A DNA stretch of 32,522 nucleotides from Pseudomonadota bacterium (GTDB lineage Bacteria > Pseudomonadota > Gammaproteobacteria > Halothiobacillales > Halothiobacillaceae). The stretch lies in NCBI GenBank assembly GCA_021795795.1, contig JAJYPA010000036.1:1-32522 (forward strand), given 5' to 3'. Positions 1 through 8,477 of this stretch are shown here, one piece after another. The position numbers were made by a program, and so were the translations under genes. The stretch's first letter is position 1; each line of letters opens with the position of its first letter. A model generated the notes under the pieces. That model was not told where the DNA came from, did not search any database, and worked only from the letters and a program-made list of their open reading frames with translations.

Positions 1-907
1 ATCTCCTGCCGATCGCTTCCGCCAGCGTCTCGATGTTTGGCGTTTCAAAGAACTGGCCATGTCCACCGCTGACGATATCGACCGTATATCCTGCCGGATA
101 TGCGGTACGAAATATGGCGTCAGGGTCCGCCCCTGGAGTGTAGGGGTTGAACTGGCTGTCGCGACCAAAAATCAGTGCGACCTGGCCATCGTAGGGTTCG
201 AACAAGCATAGTTCCATCAGGAAGAGCAGCGACACCTCTCGGCCTAGTTCGCGTAATCGAAGCGCAATCGCATAGGCAATTATGCCAGCTTGGCAGTTGC
301 CTCCGAGAAGAAAGGCTCCATAGGGCTGCAACTCGATCATCTCCGCCGCGTAATGCGCTGCAATCGCTCGAATATTCGTCTCCGTATACTCCATGATGAG
401 ATATCCCGAACGCATGCCGTGTACGGGCTGATCGGATCCGAGATATTCCGCAAGCTGCGTAAGCTCGCGATGGCCCTGCAGACACCAGAATAGCCCTTTT
501 TGAGATCCCGTTTCATTTATCGTCACGATGAACGAATCCAGCGATGAGCGGAATCCGGTCCAGGTCTTCACATAAGTGTGCTGCCGCTCCAATATTTCTT
601 CGATCGACGTCGCTTCGCCGTGAGCTGCCGGAGCTTCGCCAACCTCGGCAGGGTCCATGATCTTTTCGGTCGGTTCAGCGATGGCATCGTCGCCGGTGCG
701 TTGAGACTCCGGTGCCGTCTTGCTGCCGTCTGTGAGACGTTCGACGAGAGCTGCCGGTGTCGGCGATTCGAACATGTATTGAATCGGCAGCTCGATACCT
801 GCGCGCTCGCGTAGCATAGACTGTACTTTCACCGCCAGCAGCGAATGGCCTCCGAGCTCGAAGAAATTGTCTTCGGCGCCCACCTGTTCCCGGCCCAGCA
901 CCTCGGA
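1..907 (-). pseudogene. NRPS 3' part: carrier protein (PCP) plus thioesterase domains, cut by window start
   Basis: Read on the minus strand from about 907 down to base 1, an uninterrupted frame encodes a peptidyl carrier domain. It opens with EVLGREQVGAEDNFFELGG, and the phosphopantetheine serine of GGHSLL lies at codon 842-844. An alanine/glutamate-rich linker follows, then an alpha/beta-hydrolase thioesterase domain. Its nucleophile elbow reads GGNCQAG, with Cys (codon near 293-295) where Ser is usual, and a late SGGHGQFF could supply the catalytic His. In an NRPS these domains would hold the aminoacyl chain and release the product. No start codon or adenylation domain precedes the carrier domain. 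The frame is joined out of register to the condensation domain upstream, so I read it as the tail of a broken gene. The C-terminus lies beyond the window. Confidence 0.75.
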
Positions 908-2268
908 TAGTCGACCGTCGTGGCGTTCCAGTCGTAGAGGACGGTGCGGCGCTCGTCGTTCGTCAATACGCTGAACTGACTTAGAGGAATATCCTGCGCG
1001 GACTCTACGGCCCGACAAAACAGATCCAACAGACGCTGCATATGATCCGTCAAGCAATCAAGGCGGTAATGCGAAGGGTTGCCATCAAGATCGATACGCA
1101 AGCCGCCGGTTCTTTCGCTTCCATACAGGGTCAAAGAGAGATCGAATACGGGGCCATTCGAAACATTATGAACTTGAACAGGACAACCGGCAAAGTCACG
1201 GATAAAGTCGAAAGTCATTACATTGACGACCAACCCGTGAAGGCTATTCACGTTCGGCGGTAATTGTAAGTCATGGCGCAGATCTTCACTACGATAGCGT
1301 TGATGACGAAACGCGTCGCGCATCGTCCTCGACGCTTCCCGTATGAATTCTTCAAAATTCAACTGGGGATCGATGGTCAGCCGTAGCGGCAAGACATTCA
1401 CCACCATGCCGTCGGAGTTACGCACCTTCGCACCCACTCTGGCGCTCGCGGCCATACCTATGACGATGTCGGACTCACCGGTGAAGCGACTGAAATAGAG
1501 CGCCGCCGCCGCCGTAACGACTTGAGCGAGACTTGCCCCATAAGCACCGCCCAAGGTCCGCAATTTCTCCGCCACCGGATTGGGGAGGAAGTCAGTGACG
1601 CGGAGGAATTCGCGTGGCGGAATCACGGCCGGCGGTTTTCCCGAAAGGGTCGCCTGTTTCGGCCCGTCCTTGAGTCGTGCCATCCAATAGTCCCGATCGC
1701 GAGCGTATCGTGCGGATGCTATGTAGCTCTCTTCCTCGCGAAGGATATCGAGCCAGGAACTCGCATTTTCCGTCTCAACTGGAGATCCCCTGAGCAACGA
1801 GGCGTAGCGCAGCGCCACTCTCCGCACGAAACGGGTCCCGCTGTACCCATCGAAAACGATGTGATGATAGCGGTGGTAATAAAAAAAGCAGTTCGCGTTT
1901 ACTTTGAAGATAGCAAAAGCACAAAGCGGTCCGCGAGCGAGATCGCAATGACTCTGCATATCCCGTCGCATCCATGCCTCGGCCGTAGCGCGGGCATTCG
2001 CATCCTCGACCAGATCGAAGTAGGGGACGTCTAAAATTTCTTCTTGCGCAAAATACTGTCGCGGCCCGTCCTCGGTTTCGACGAAAAGCAGACGCAGAGC
2101 ACCGGTGTTCTCGAAAACGTGCCGGACTGCCGTCCTCAACAGATCCGGATCGATCGCCCCTGAAATCTCTATGTATTCACCGATATTATATGCTGGACTC
2201 TCCGGGTCGAGCATTTGGGCGGTCCAGATGGCGAACTGCGCCTTTGTCAGCGGATAGTGTGAATGCAT
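829..2268 (-). pseudogene. NRPS condensation domain, frameshifted and missing its adenylation domain
   Basis: The frame gives 479 residues and matches an NRPS condensation domain. It starts with the typical PLTKAQFAIW motif, carries the catalytic HHxxxDG as HHIVFDG at residues 135-141, and ends with the C-to-A linker containing LYDWNATTVDYP. After that the protein becomes nonsense for about 24 residues and stops. The nonsense is the following carrier domain read in the wrong frame. A condensation-first module ending in a thioesterase resembles the EntF layout (C-A-T-TE), but here about 500 residues of adenylation domain are absent. The start is ATG at 2268, 79 bases after the OPX gene on the same strand, with no strong Shine-Dalgarno. 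Without an A domain it cannot activate its own amino acid, so it is probably non-functional. A real C-T-TE protein with a programmed frameshift, or an assembly error, is less likely. Confidence 0.75.
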
Positions 2269-2347
2269 CGTTCAATTCCAAAGCCAGAGGTCCAGTATCA
2301 GGATTGCGCTGGCGTGTGGCGACCCGATGGCGGTTCGCATCACGCGG

Positions 2348-3532
2348 TTATGGAACTACGCCAGCCGTCGTCAGACCCTGAATGGGGTAAACGATCTGTA
2401 TGATCAAACCCAAGAATTTCTGCAGATCGGTGATGGGCGCCGATGCCACATAAATCAGATCGTGATTCTGGATCGGGAACGTCTGCGCCGCAAAAAGCGT
2501 GGCCGGATTGCTGAAGTCGAAGCGAAACACCGTCGGCACCTCGCCGTTGGCGGCCAGTTGCACCGGCTTGGGCCAATGGGGGAGCAGAGAGGGCTTCTCA
2601 AAGCGGAAGACAAAGACCGCCTTGGCGTCCGCCTGGGTGCCATCCAGTCCGCCGACATTCGCCAGCGCCTGCGCCAGGCTGATGCCCGAGGCCTGGAAGT
2701 CCACTTCCTTGGTCTGCTTGGTGGCGCCCATCACCGTCACGTGCAGGGGCTGATATAGCGCGGTCAGGATATCGCCGCCGCGCAAGGAAACATTCTCCGC
2801 CGGATTACGGATGACCTCTTCCAGAGGTAGTTGCAGCACCTTGCCGGCGCGGGACAACTGCAGGGTCACCTTGTTGACGGGTTTGTTCACGCCGCCCGCC
2901 GCCGCAATGGCCTGGAGTACGTTGACGCCGCCCGGAATCATGGGCACCTGGGCGCTCCGGGCCACATTGCCGACTACGGTAATGCTCTGCGCATGGTTGT
3001 TCACCAGCCGCACCACCACCTGCGGATCGTGGGCCATGGGGCTGAGCCGCTCGCGGATCTCGGCACCGATCTCATTGAGGGTTTTGCCGGCACAGGGAAT
3101 TTTGCCCGCGAAAGGCATCATGATATCCCCGTCGCTCCCCACCATCTGCTCCGGGATAGAAGTCATCATGGACCCCGACGGTGTGCTCATGGACTGGCTC
3201 GCCGTGGCAAAAAGCATGGCCGGCGGCGCCTCCCAGATATAGACCTGCAGAGTATCGCCGGGCCCGACGGTATAGGTCAGCGGGTCGGGATTGGTGAAGT
3301 CCTTCAGGAGATCCAGGCGTGGCCGCTCGATCTCGTTTTTGATGTAGCGGGACACGGCATAATTCACGTCCACCAGTTGAATCCCCGCCATGGTCTGGTT
3401 GCTGGCCACATCCTTCACACTGCTGGCGCGCGGCCCGGAATACGGCATATAGCCGGCGCAACCATCCAGGCCAAGCAGCAGGGCAGCCAAGACGCCCATG
3501 CGTATGGTCCAACTTTTCGTCACCGTGACCAC
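2348..3532 (-). CDS. Outer-membrane polysaccharide export (OPX) lipoprotein, CtrA/BexD/KpsD/Wza family, copy 1
   Basis: This is the outer-membrane channel component for capsule or exopolysaccharide export. The lipoprotein signal peptide ends in LLGLDGC, with the lipidated Cys followed by AGYMPYSGPR. The polysaccharide-export domain contains YTVGPGDTLQVYIWEAPP, and SLBB-type beta-grasp repeats follow (VVGNVARSAQVPMIPGG; VTVMGATKQ). I chose GTG at 3532 (394 residues) because GGGAGG sits six bases upstream; a longer frame from TTG at 3571 has no such site. The length fits the CtrA/BexD class (about 390), not the longer E. coli KpsD. It is a close paralogue of the gene at 25060-26253, in opposite orientation. 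It lies divergent to manC-kpsE-kpsM-kpsT and probably works with that exporter. Confidence 0.9.
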   Translation of the reverse strand: MVTVTKSWTIRMGVLAALLLGLDGCAGYMPYSGPRASSVKDVASNQTMAGIQLVDVNYAVSRYIKNEIERPRLDLLKDFTNPDPLTYTVGPGDTLQVYIWEAPPAMLFATASQSMSTPSGSMMTSIPEQMVGSDGDIMMPFAGKIPCAGKTLNEIGAEIRERLSPMAHDPQVVVRLVNNHAQSITVVGNVARSAQVPMIPGGVNVLQAIAAAGGVNKPVNKVTLQLSRAGKVLQLPLEEVIRNPAENVSLRGGDILTALYQPLHVTVMGATKQTKEVDFQASGISLAQALANVGGLDGTQADAKAVFVFRFEKPSLLPHWPKPVQLAANGEVPTVFRFDFSNPATLFAAQTFPIQNHDLIYVASAPITDLQKFLGLIIQIVYPIQGLTTAGVVP

Positions 3533-3892
3533 GTGCAGCCTCCCAAACCAACGATCAAGCGCATCTGCCAACGCACATCAGACACCACAAGACACCACTC
3601 GCACACCCGAAGTGTTATAAATTAATTTTATAATAAGGCCCGGCACAAAGGGACGAAAAAGCCGGTTCGTTCAGCGACACAAAGCCACCTGGGATGGATG
3701 TCACCAATGTTACATAACTTGTTACTGGCTGTTAATGTTGATGTAATGTCGGATGAAGCGAGAATCTGAGCGACACAAAGATCCCCGTGAAGTCTAGTTG
3801 GCGCTCTGTCTGGTCATTAGTTTGCATTATGGTTTCGTATGTTTCACAATTGAAACCGTTCGCGGCATGAGCGCAATAGAGGGGGGTTATCC
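3533..3892. promoter_or_regulatory. Divergent intergenic region between the OPX gene and manC
   Basis: This 360-base non-coding gap must hold the promoters of both divergent transcription units. Visible structure includes a very AT-rich block at 3615-3636 with two TTATAA palindromes seven bases apart, suitable as a -10 or melting region for the leftward gene. There is an exact 12-base direct repeat, AGCGACACAAAG, at 3673-3684 and 3769-3780 (96 bases apart). A GTTAC-N7-GTTAC direct repeat lies near 3709-3725. For manC a poor sigma-70 match can be drawn (TTGCAT, 17 bases, CACAAT). The manC ribosome site is strong (GAGGGGGG, about 3877-3885). Which repeats bind a regulator is unknown. Confidence 0.5.
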
Positions 3893-5356
3893 ATGACTTT
3901 GGTGCCTGTGATTTTGTCCGGCGGTACGGGTTCCCGCCTGTGGCCACTCTCCCGCAAATCCTTTCCCAAGCCTTTCGTCGCGTTGCCGGACGGCGAAAGC
4001 CTCATTCAAAAAACGCTGCTTCGAGTCATCAACCTTGGAGCCGAAGGCCCCATTCTCACGGTCACCAACCGCGACTACTATTTTCTGACGCGCGACACCT
4101 ATGCCGCCTGCGCCAAAACCCACCAAGGCAAGATACCGGACGCGCACTACCTGCTGGAGCCGGAAGGCCGCAACACCACCCCCGCCATGGCCGCAGCGGC
4201 CCTCTGGGCGCGCGAGATGGAGGGGGATGACGCCGTTCTCCTCTTCCTGCCGGCGGACCATCTCATCGCGGACGAAGCGCGCTTCGGCGCCGCCGTACAG
4301 AGCGCGGCAGCCCTGGCCGGGCAAGGTTACCTCGTCACCTTTGGCGTGACCCCCACCGCGCCGGAAACCGGCTACGGCTACATTCAGGCGGGCGCATCGC
4401 TGGGCGCGGGGCACCAGGTCGTGCGCTTCGTCGAAAAACCCAATACCGCAACCGCCCAGGACTATCTCGCCGGCGGCGACTACCTGTGGAACTCCGGCAT
4501 GTTTTGCATGCAGGCGGGTAGCCTGCTGACAGCGCTGAAGGAGCATGCACCCGCCACCCTCGCCGCCGCCAGCGCCGCGACGGCCTCCGCCGCGCGCAAC
4601 GGCGACACCTGGGAGCTCGGTAAGGAATTTGCCGCCGCCCCGGATATCTCCGTCGACTATGCCGTCATGGAAAAGGCCGCCAACGTGGCCGTGGTGCGCG
4701 CCGACTTCGACTGGAACGACCTCGGCGCCTGGACGGGTTACAGCGCGCTGATGCCGCACGATGCAAACGGCAACCAGATCCACGCCCGCGACAGCCTCTT
4801 CGTCGATGCGCAGCGCTGCGTCGTACACAGCCCGGACCGGCTAACCGCCGTACTCGGCCTGAGTGATGTGCTCATCATAGACACCCCGGATGCGCTATTG
4901 ATTGCCGACCGGCACCGGGATCAGGAAGTCAAAACCATCGTCGAACACCTCAAAGCCCGCAAACACGATTGCGTCAATACCCACACCACCGTCCACCGCC
5001 CCTGGGGCACCTACACCACGCTGGAAGAGGGCGACCACTTCAAGATCAAACGAATCATCGTCAAGCCCGGCGAAAAGCTCTCCCTGCAGATGCACCATCA
5101 TCGCAGCGAACACTGGATCGTGGTGCGCGGCACCGCCAGAATCGTCAACGGCGATACCGAAAAACTGGTTTTGACCAACGAATCCACCTATATCCCGGCT
5201 GGTCATTGCCATCGCCTGGAAAACCCCGGCGTGATCGATCTGGTGCTGATCGAAGTGCAGAGCGGGGCTTATCTGGGAGAAGACGACATCGTACGTTTTG
5301 AGGACATTTACGGGCGCGCGCCCGAAGTCCCGAACGCGGCCCTGCTCAGCGCGTAA
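3893..5356 (+). CDS. manC: Bifunctional mannose-1-phosphate guanylyltransferase / mannose-6-phosphate isomerase (type II PMI)
   Basis: The protein makes GDP-mannose from mannose-1-phosphate and GTP, and its isomerase half can interconvert fructose-6-P and mannose-6-P in the cytoplasm. The nucleotidyltransferase domain (about residues 1-290) starts with the signature LSGGTGSRLWPLSR and carries a late FVEKP motif. The C-terminal cupin domain (about 340-480) has QMHHHRSEHWIVVRG, whose histidines and glutamate would hold the metal, and ends IVRFEDIYGR. The 487-residue length is typical of the AlgA/ManC/CpsB family. The ATG at 3893 has a strong Shine-Dalgarno. It is the first gene of the rightward export operon, with kpsE 30 bases downstream, which suggests that mannose or a GDP-mannose-derived sugar (fucose, rhamnose, perosamine) is in the polymer. 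Confidence 0.95.
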   Translation: MTLVPVILSGGTGSRLWPLSRKSFPKPFVALPDGESLIQKTLLRVINLGAEGPILTVTNRDYYFLTRDTYAACAKTHQGKIPDAHYLLEPEGRNTTPAMAAAALWAREMEGDDAVLLFLPADHLIADEARFGAAVQSAAALAGQGYLVTFGVTPTAPETGYGYIQAGASLGAGHQVVRFVEKPNTATAQDYLAGGDYLWNSGMFCMQAGSLLTALKEHAPATLAAASAATASAARNGDTWELGKEFAAAPDISVDYAVMEKAANVAVVRADFDWNDLGAWTGYSALMPHDANGNQIHARDSLFVDAQRCVVHSPDRLTAVLGLSDVLIIDTPDALLIADRHRDQEVKTIVEHLKARKHDCVNTHTTVHRPWGTYTTLEEGDHFKIKRIIVKPGEKLSLQMHHHRSEHWIVVRGTARIVNGDTEKLVLTNESTYIPAGHCHRLENPGVIDLVLIEVQSGAYLGEDDIVRFEDIYGRAPEVPNAALLSA

Positions 5357-5386
5357 CGCCTCTACCATACCAACAAGGAAACCCGC

Positions 5387-6502
5387 GTGCTCAAGGCCCT
5401 CTGGACCAAGACCAGAAATCTGAACAAGCTGTTTATCTATGTGGTGGTTCTGCCCACTGCGGTGGCGATTCTCTATTTCGGGATCATCGCCTCGCCGGTT
5501 TATATCTCCGAATCCCGCTTCATCGTATACAGCCCCAGTCAACATATGAGTAGCTCCGGCCTCAGCAGCCTGCTCAGCGGTCTGTCGGGCAGCAGCTCCA
5601 TGACCGGCACCTACTCTGTCCACGACTACATCGAATCCTGGGACGCCATGATGGCGGTAAACCGCGCCTACAACCTGAAAGAGGTGTATGGCAATAGCGA
5701 GATCGACGTTTTTGGTCGCTTTGGCGGTCTTTTTTACCCCTCCAGGAGCGACGTGAAGCTGCTGCGCTACTATCAATCCATGGTCACCGACAACCTGGAC
5801 GACACTAGCGGCATCACCAAACTCAAGGTGCGCGCCTACAGCGCGGCGGATGCCCAAAAGATCAACGCCTTCCTCCTGCAAAAAAGCGAAGCGCTGATCA
5901 ACCAGATGAATAATCAGGCCAGAGAAAACGCGGTCAGCTATGCCCAGCAAGATGTAAACAAGGCCGAGGTGCGGGTAAATCAGGCCACCGTCGCGCTCGC
6001 CGAATACCGGAATCAGCATGCGGTGTTCAGCCCGGAGCCCCAGTCGGCGCTACAACTCCAACTCATATCCCAACTCCAGACCCAGGTCATCTCTGAAAAA
6101 GCGCAACTCGCCGCCATTCTTCAACACGCGCCGCAGAACCCGCAGATCCCCGTGCTGCGCAGTGGTATTACGGCGCTGGTGTCTGAAGTCGACAAGGAAA
6201 AGGCCAAGGTAGTCGGCGGAAAGGGCTCCCTGGCCAGTAAGGACCCGGCCTATGTGCGGCTGTCCCTGGGGCAGGCGTTGGCGACAAAGATCCTGGAGGC
6301 GGCGGTCACCTCCCTGGAGCAGGCCAAGGTCGAGGCGCAGAAGCAGCAGCTCTACCTGGAACCCATCTCCAGGCCCAATCTGCCTGACGCGCCCCAGGAG
6401 CCTCACCGCGTACGCGACATACTGGGCGTATTGGCCTTGGCGTTAGTGGTGTGGGGGGTGCTGAGCATACTGGTCGCTGGCGTGCGAGAACACCATGACT
6501 AA
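5387..6502 (+). CDS. kpsE: Capsule export inner-membrane/periplasmic adaptor, KpsE/CtrB/BexC family (PCP-3)
   Basis: This polysaccharide co-polymerase of the ABC-dependent capsule pathway spans the periplasm between the KpsMT transporter and the OPX channel. The 371 residues have the family layout: an N-terminal transmembrane helix (about 14-35, LFIYVVVLPTAVAILYFG), a long periplasmic part with the early SESRFIVYSP segment and a coiled-coil middle (about 165-310), then a second transmembrane helix near the C-terminus (about 343-365) preceded by the proline-rich ISRPNLPDAPQEP segment. The start is GTG at 5387 with AAGGAA eight bases upstream. A Ser/Gly-rich loop at about residues 44-66 is long and low-complexity. 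It stands between manC and kpsM and is probably co-transcribed. Confidence 0.9.
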   Translation: MLKALWTKTRNLNKLFIYVVVLPTAVAILYFGIIASPVYISESRFIVYSPSQHMSSSGLSSLLSGLSGSSSMTGTYSVHDYIESWDAMMAVNRAYNLKEVYGNSEIDVFGRFGGLFYPSRSDVKLLRYYQSMVTDNLDDTSGITKLKVRAYSAADAQKINAFLLQKSEALINQMNNQARENAVSYAQQDVNKAEVRVNQATVALAEYRNQHAVFSPEPQSALQLQLISQLQTQVISEKAQLAAILQHAPQNPQIPVLRSGITALVSEVDKEKAKVVGGKGSLASKDPAYVRLSLGQALATKILEAAVTSLEQAKVEAQKQQLYLEPISRPNLPDAPQEPHRVRDILGVLALALVVWGVLSILVAGVREHHD

Positions 6503-6552
6503 GCATCATATGGCAAAGCCCATGTATCCGGCATGCATAGGCGAGGTTCATC

Positions 6553-7686
6553 ATGCCAGAACAGCTTGATATCCAGCGCATCCTCGCATTGCCCGACAAC
6601 GAGTTTCTGCCGGAGGTATTTCGCGCCCTTCTGGGTCGCGATCCCGACCCTGATGGCCTGCATTATTATACCCACCGTCTGCAGCAGGGGGTCAGCAGAA
6701 CACTGGTACTGCTCGAATTTCGGACTTCTGCCGAAGGGAAAAAGCGGGCGGGCGTCCTTTCGGTACCGGACCTGGATACGCTGATTCCGCGCTATCAGTT
6801 GCTCAAACAACTGCCTTTCGGCAAATGGCGGTGGCTGTTTTTGCCCAAGCTAAACAAAACGACAAAACCCGGCGAACAGGCCGGGCCTCGTTGGCACCAG
6901 GAGGAATCCACCTTCCGGGAAGGCATTGCCATCCAACGAAGGGTGATCTGGGCGCTTATTCTACGCGAGACGGTTACCCGTTATGGACGAGAGAATCTGG
7001 GGATGTTGTGGTTTTTCGCCGAACCACTGCTGTTTATCGTTGGTATCACACTTTTATGGAGCTACATCGAACCCAGGTCCATTCCAAGCGGAACCATCGC
7101 CGCTTTTGCAGTAGTCAGTTACCCGACGGTTTTGCTCTGGCGTAATGGAGCGAACAGAGTGGCTAAAGCTATTGAATCCAATCGCGCTCTTTTGCATCAT
7201 CGCCCCATTCGGCCGCAAGACTTTTTTTATTCGAGAATATTGCTGGAGTTCGCCAGTGCGACCGCAGCATTTCTGGTGATATTTATACTTTTTGTTGCGG
7301 TGGGCATATCGCATTATCCAGCCAATCTCTTCGACATGGTCATGGGCTGGTTCATGGTCGCCTGGTTCGCCTTCGGTTTCGCATTGATCATGGGCGGATT
7401 ATCGGAAGTCAGCGAAGTGGTGGAAAAAATATCACACATTATCTTGTATCTCATGCTGCCGTTTTCTGGCGCGTTTTTTCCCGCATATATTGTTCCCGAA
7501 CCCACGCGTAATTATCTCTTACTTTTTCCGTTGGCCGATTGCGTGGAGTTCTTTCGATATGGGTACTATGGAGACTCATTCCCATGTTATTACCACCTGG
7601 GGTACACCGTTGCCTGTAATCTGGCATTGACGCTCTTCGGTTTGGCCATGATGACCTATGCCATTCGTAAAGTAGAAGCGACATGA
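6553..7686 (+). CDS. kpsM: Capsule ABC-transporter permease KpsM with an extra N-terminal DUF4214 module
   Basis: Residues from about 118 to the end are a KpsM/CtrC/ABC-2 permease. An amphipathic entry (TVTRYGRENLGMLWFFAEPL) is followed by about six hydrophobic segments, as expected for the membrane channel that moves lipid-linked polysaccharide across the inner membrane. KpsM proteins are usually about 260 residues; this one is 377. The extra N-terminus (about 1-97) is a DUF4214-like helical module containing ALLGRDPDPDGLHYY and SRTLVLLEFRTSAEG, followed by a tail motif LPFGKWRWLFLPKL. The same module makes up most of the free protein at 8478-9131. GAGG lies just upstream of the ATG at 6553. 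The gene overlaps kpsT by four bases (ATGA), so the two are translationally coupled. DUF4214 function is not established; docking to the glycosyltransferase machinery is my guess. Confidence 0.9.
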   Translation: MPEQLDIQRILALPDNEFLPEVFRALLGRDPDPDGLHYYTHRLQQGVSRTLVLLEFRTSAEGKKRAGVLSVPDLDTLIPRYQLLKQLPFGKWRWLFLPKLNKTTKPGEQAGPRWHQEESTFREGIAIQRRVIWALILRETVTRYGRENLGMLWFFAEPLLFIVGITLLWSYIEPRSIPSGTIAAFAVVSYPTVLLWRNGANRVAKAIESNRALLHHRPIRPQDFFYSRILLEFASATAAFLVIFILFVAVGISHYPANLFDMVMGWFMVAWFAFGFALIMGGLSEVSEVVEKISHIILYLMLPFSGAFFPAYIVPEPTRNYLLLFPLADCVEFFRYGYYGDSFPCYYHLGYTVACNLALTLFGLAMMTYAIRKVEAT

Positions 7687-8336
7687 TTGAGCTTTGTGAG
7701 GTGACCAAGACCTACCCCATCCATCATGGCCATGCGCAACGGACCATTCTGGATGGGATAAATTTGCGCGTCGGGAAGGGCGAGAAATGGGGTATCCTCG
7801 GGCGGAACGGGGCGGGCAAATCGACGCTTATTCGGCTCATCAGTGGTGCAGAAAGACCCAATGCCGGCAATATCGTCAGAAACATGACCGTATCCTGGCC
7901 CTTAGCTTTTGGTGGAGCTTTTCAGGGCAGCCTCACGGGCCGGGACAATACCCGTCTCATTTGCCGAGCTTACGGGGTGGATTTTGATAAAACCATAGCT
8001 ATGGTGGAAGACTTTGCTGAATTGGGGTCTTACCTCTGGGAGCCGGTCAAGTCTTACTCTTCTGGTATGGCGGCGCGCCTTGCCTTTGCCATCTCTATGG
8101 CTGTGGAGTTTGATTGTTTTCTCATCGACGAGGCTTTTGCCGTTGGCGATCACCGGTTTCTCCAGAAATGTAATATGGAGTTATTTGAAAATCGTGGTGA
8201 TCGCGCCATGATCATCGTCTCCCATCAGACAAATATTATCCAGGCCCACTGTGATCATGCCGCTGTGTTGGAAAATGGCCGTCTGACGATACATGAAAAC
8301 GTAGACTCCGCCATCGCTACGTACGAGTTGCTCTGA
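7683..8336 (+). CDS. kpsT: Capsule ABC-transporter ATPase KpsT
   Basis: This is the cytoplasmic ATP-binding subunit that powers KpsM. The Walker A motif is GRNGAGKST at about residues 40-48, the ABC signature is YSSGMAARLAF at about 121-131, Walker B is FDCFLIDEAF at about 143-152, and the switch histidine sits in IIVSHQ. The 217 residues match KpsT/CtrD/BexA exactly. There is no Wzt-like C-terminal carbohydrate-binding domain, so the exporter should not read chain ends by that route. The start ATG overlaps the kpsM stop. After it comes a 141-base gap with no clear terminator, then the DUF4214 protein. Confidence 0.94.
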   Translation: MIELCEVTKTYPIHHGHAQRTILDGINLRVGKGEKWGILGRNGAGKSTLIRLISGAERPNAGNIVRNMTVSWPLAFGGAFQGSLTGRDNTRLICRAYGVDFDKTIAMVEDFAELGSYLWEPVKSYSSGMAARLAFAISMAVEFDCFLIDEAFAVGDHRFLQKCNMELFENRGDRAMIIVSHQTNIIQAHCDHAAVLENGRLTIHENVDSAIATYELL

Positions 8337-8477
8337 TCATATTTATGAACTTTGAACCAATGACGAAAAACTTTTTGCCGCCATGCCTAAGAAGAGCTGT
8401 CAACACTGCCTTTAACGAAGAACTGATAAGCACTGTGTGTGTGTACACTTGTATCATTTACAGATTGGGGATCGCAT

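Noticed and set aside
2327..3625. Plus-strand frames across the first OPX gene (143, 143 and 264 residues)
   Set aside because: They are antisense to a clear lipoprotein gene with paralogue support.
3615..3636. AT-rich block as a replication origin
   Set aside because: There are no DnaA-box or iteron patterns around it. It fits a promoter region between divergent genes.
3887..4828. Long minus-strand frame (313 residues) opposite manC
   Set aside because: It lies fully opposite a recognised gene, is low in complexity (Gly/Arg/Val-rich) and has no family motif. It is a high-GC shadow.
4895..6019. Minus-strand frame (374 residues) opposite the manC end and kpsE
   Set aside because: It spans two real genes on the other strand and shows no domain. 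Shadow frame.
8439..8477. 13-residue N-terminal extension of the free DUF4214 protein
   Set aside because: It has no ribosome site, whereas ATG 8478 follows GGGGA, and the homologous module starts after it.
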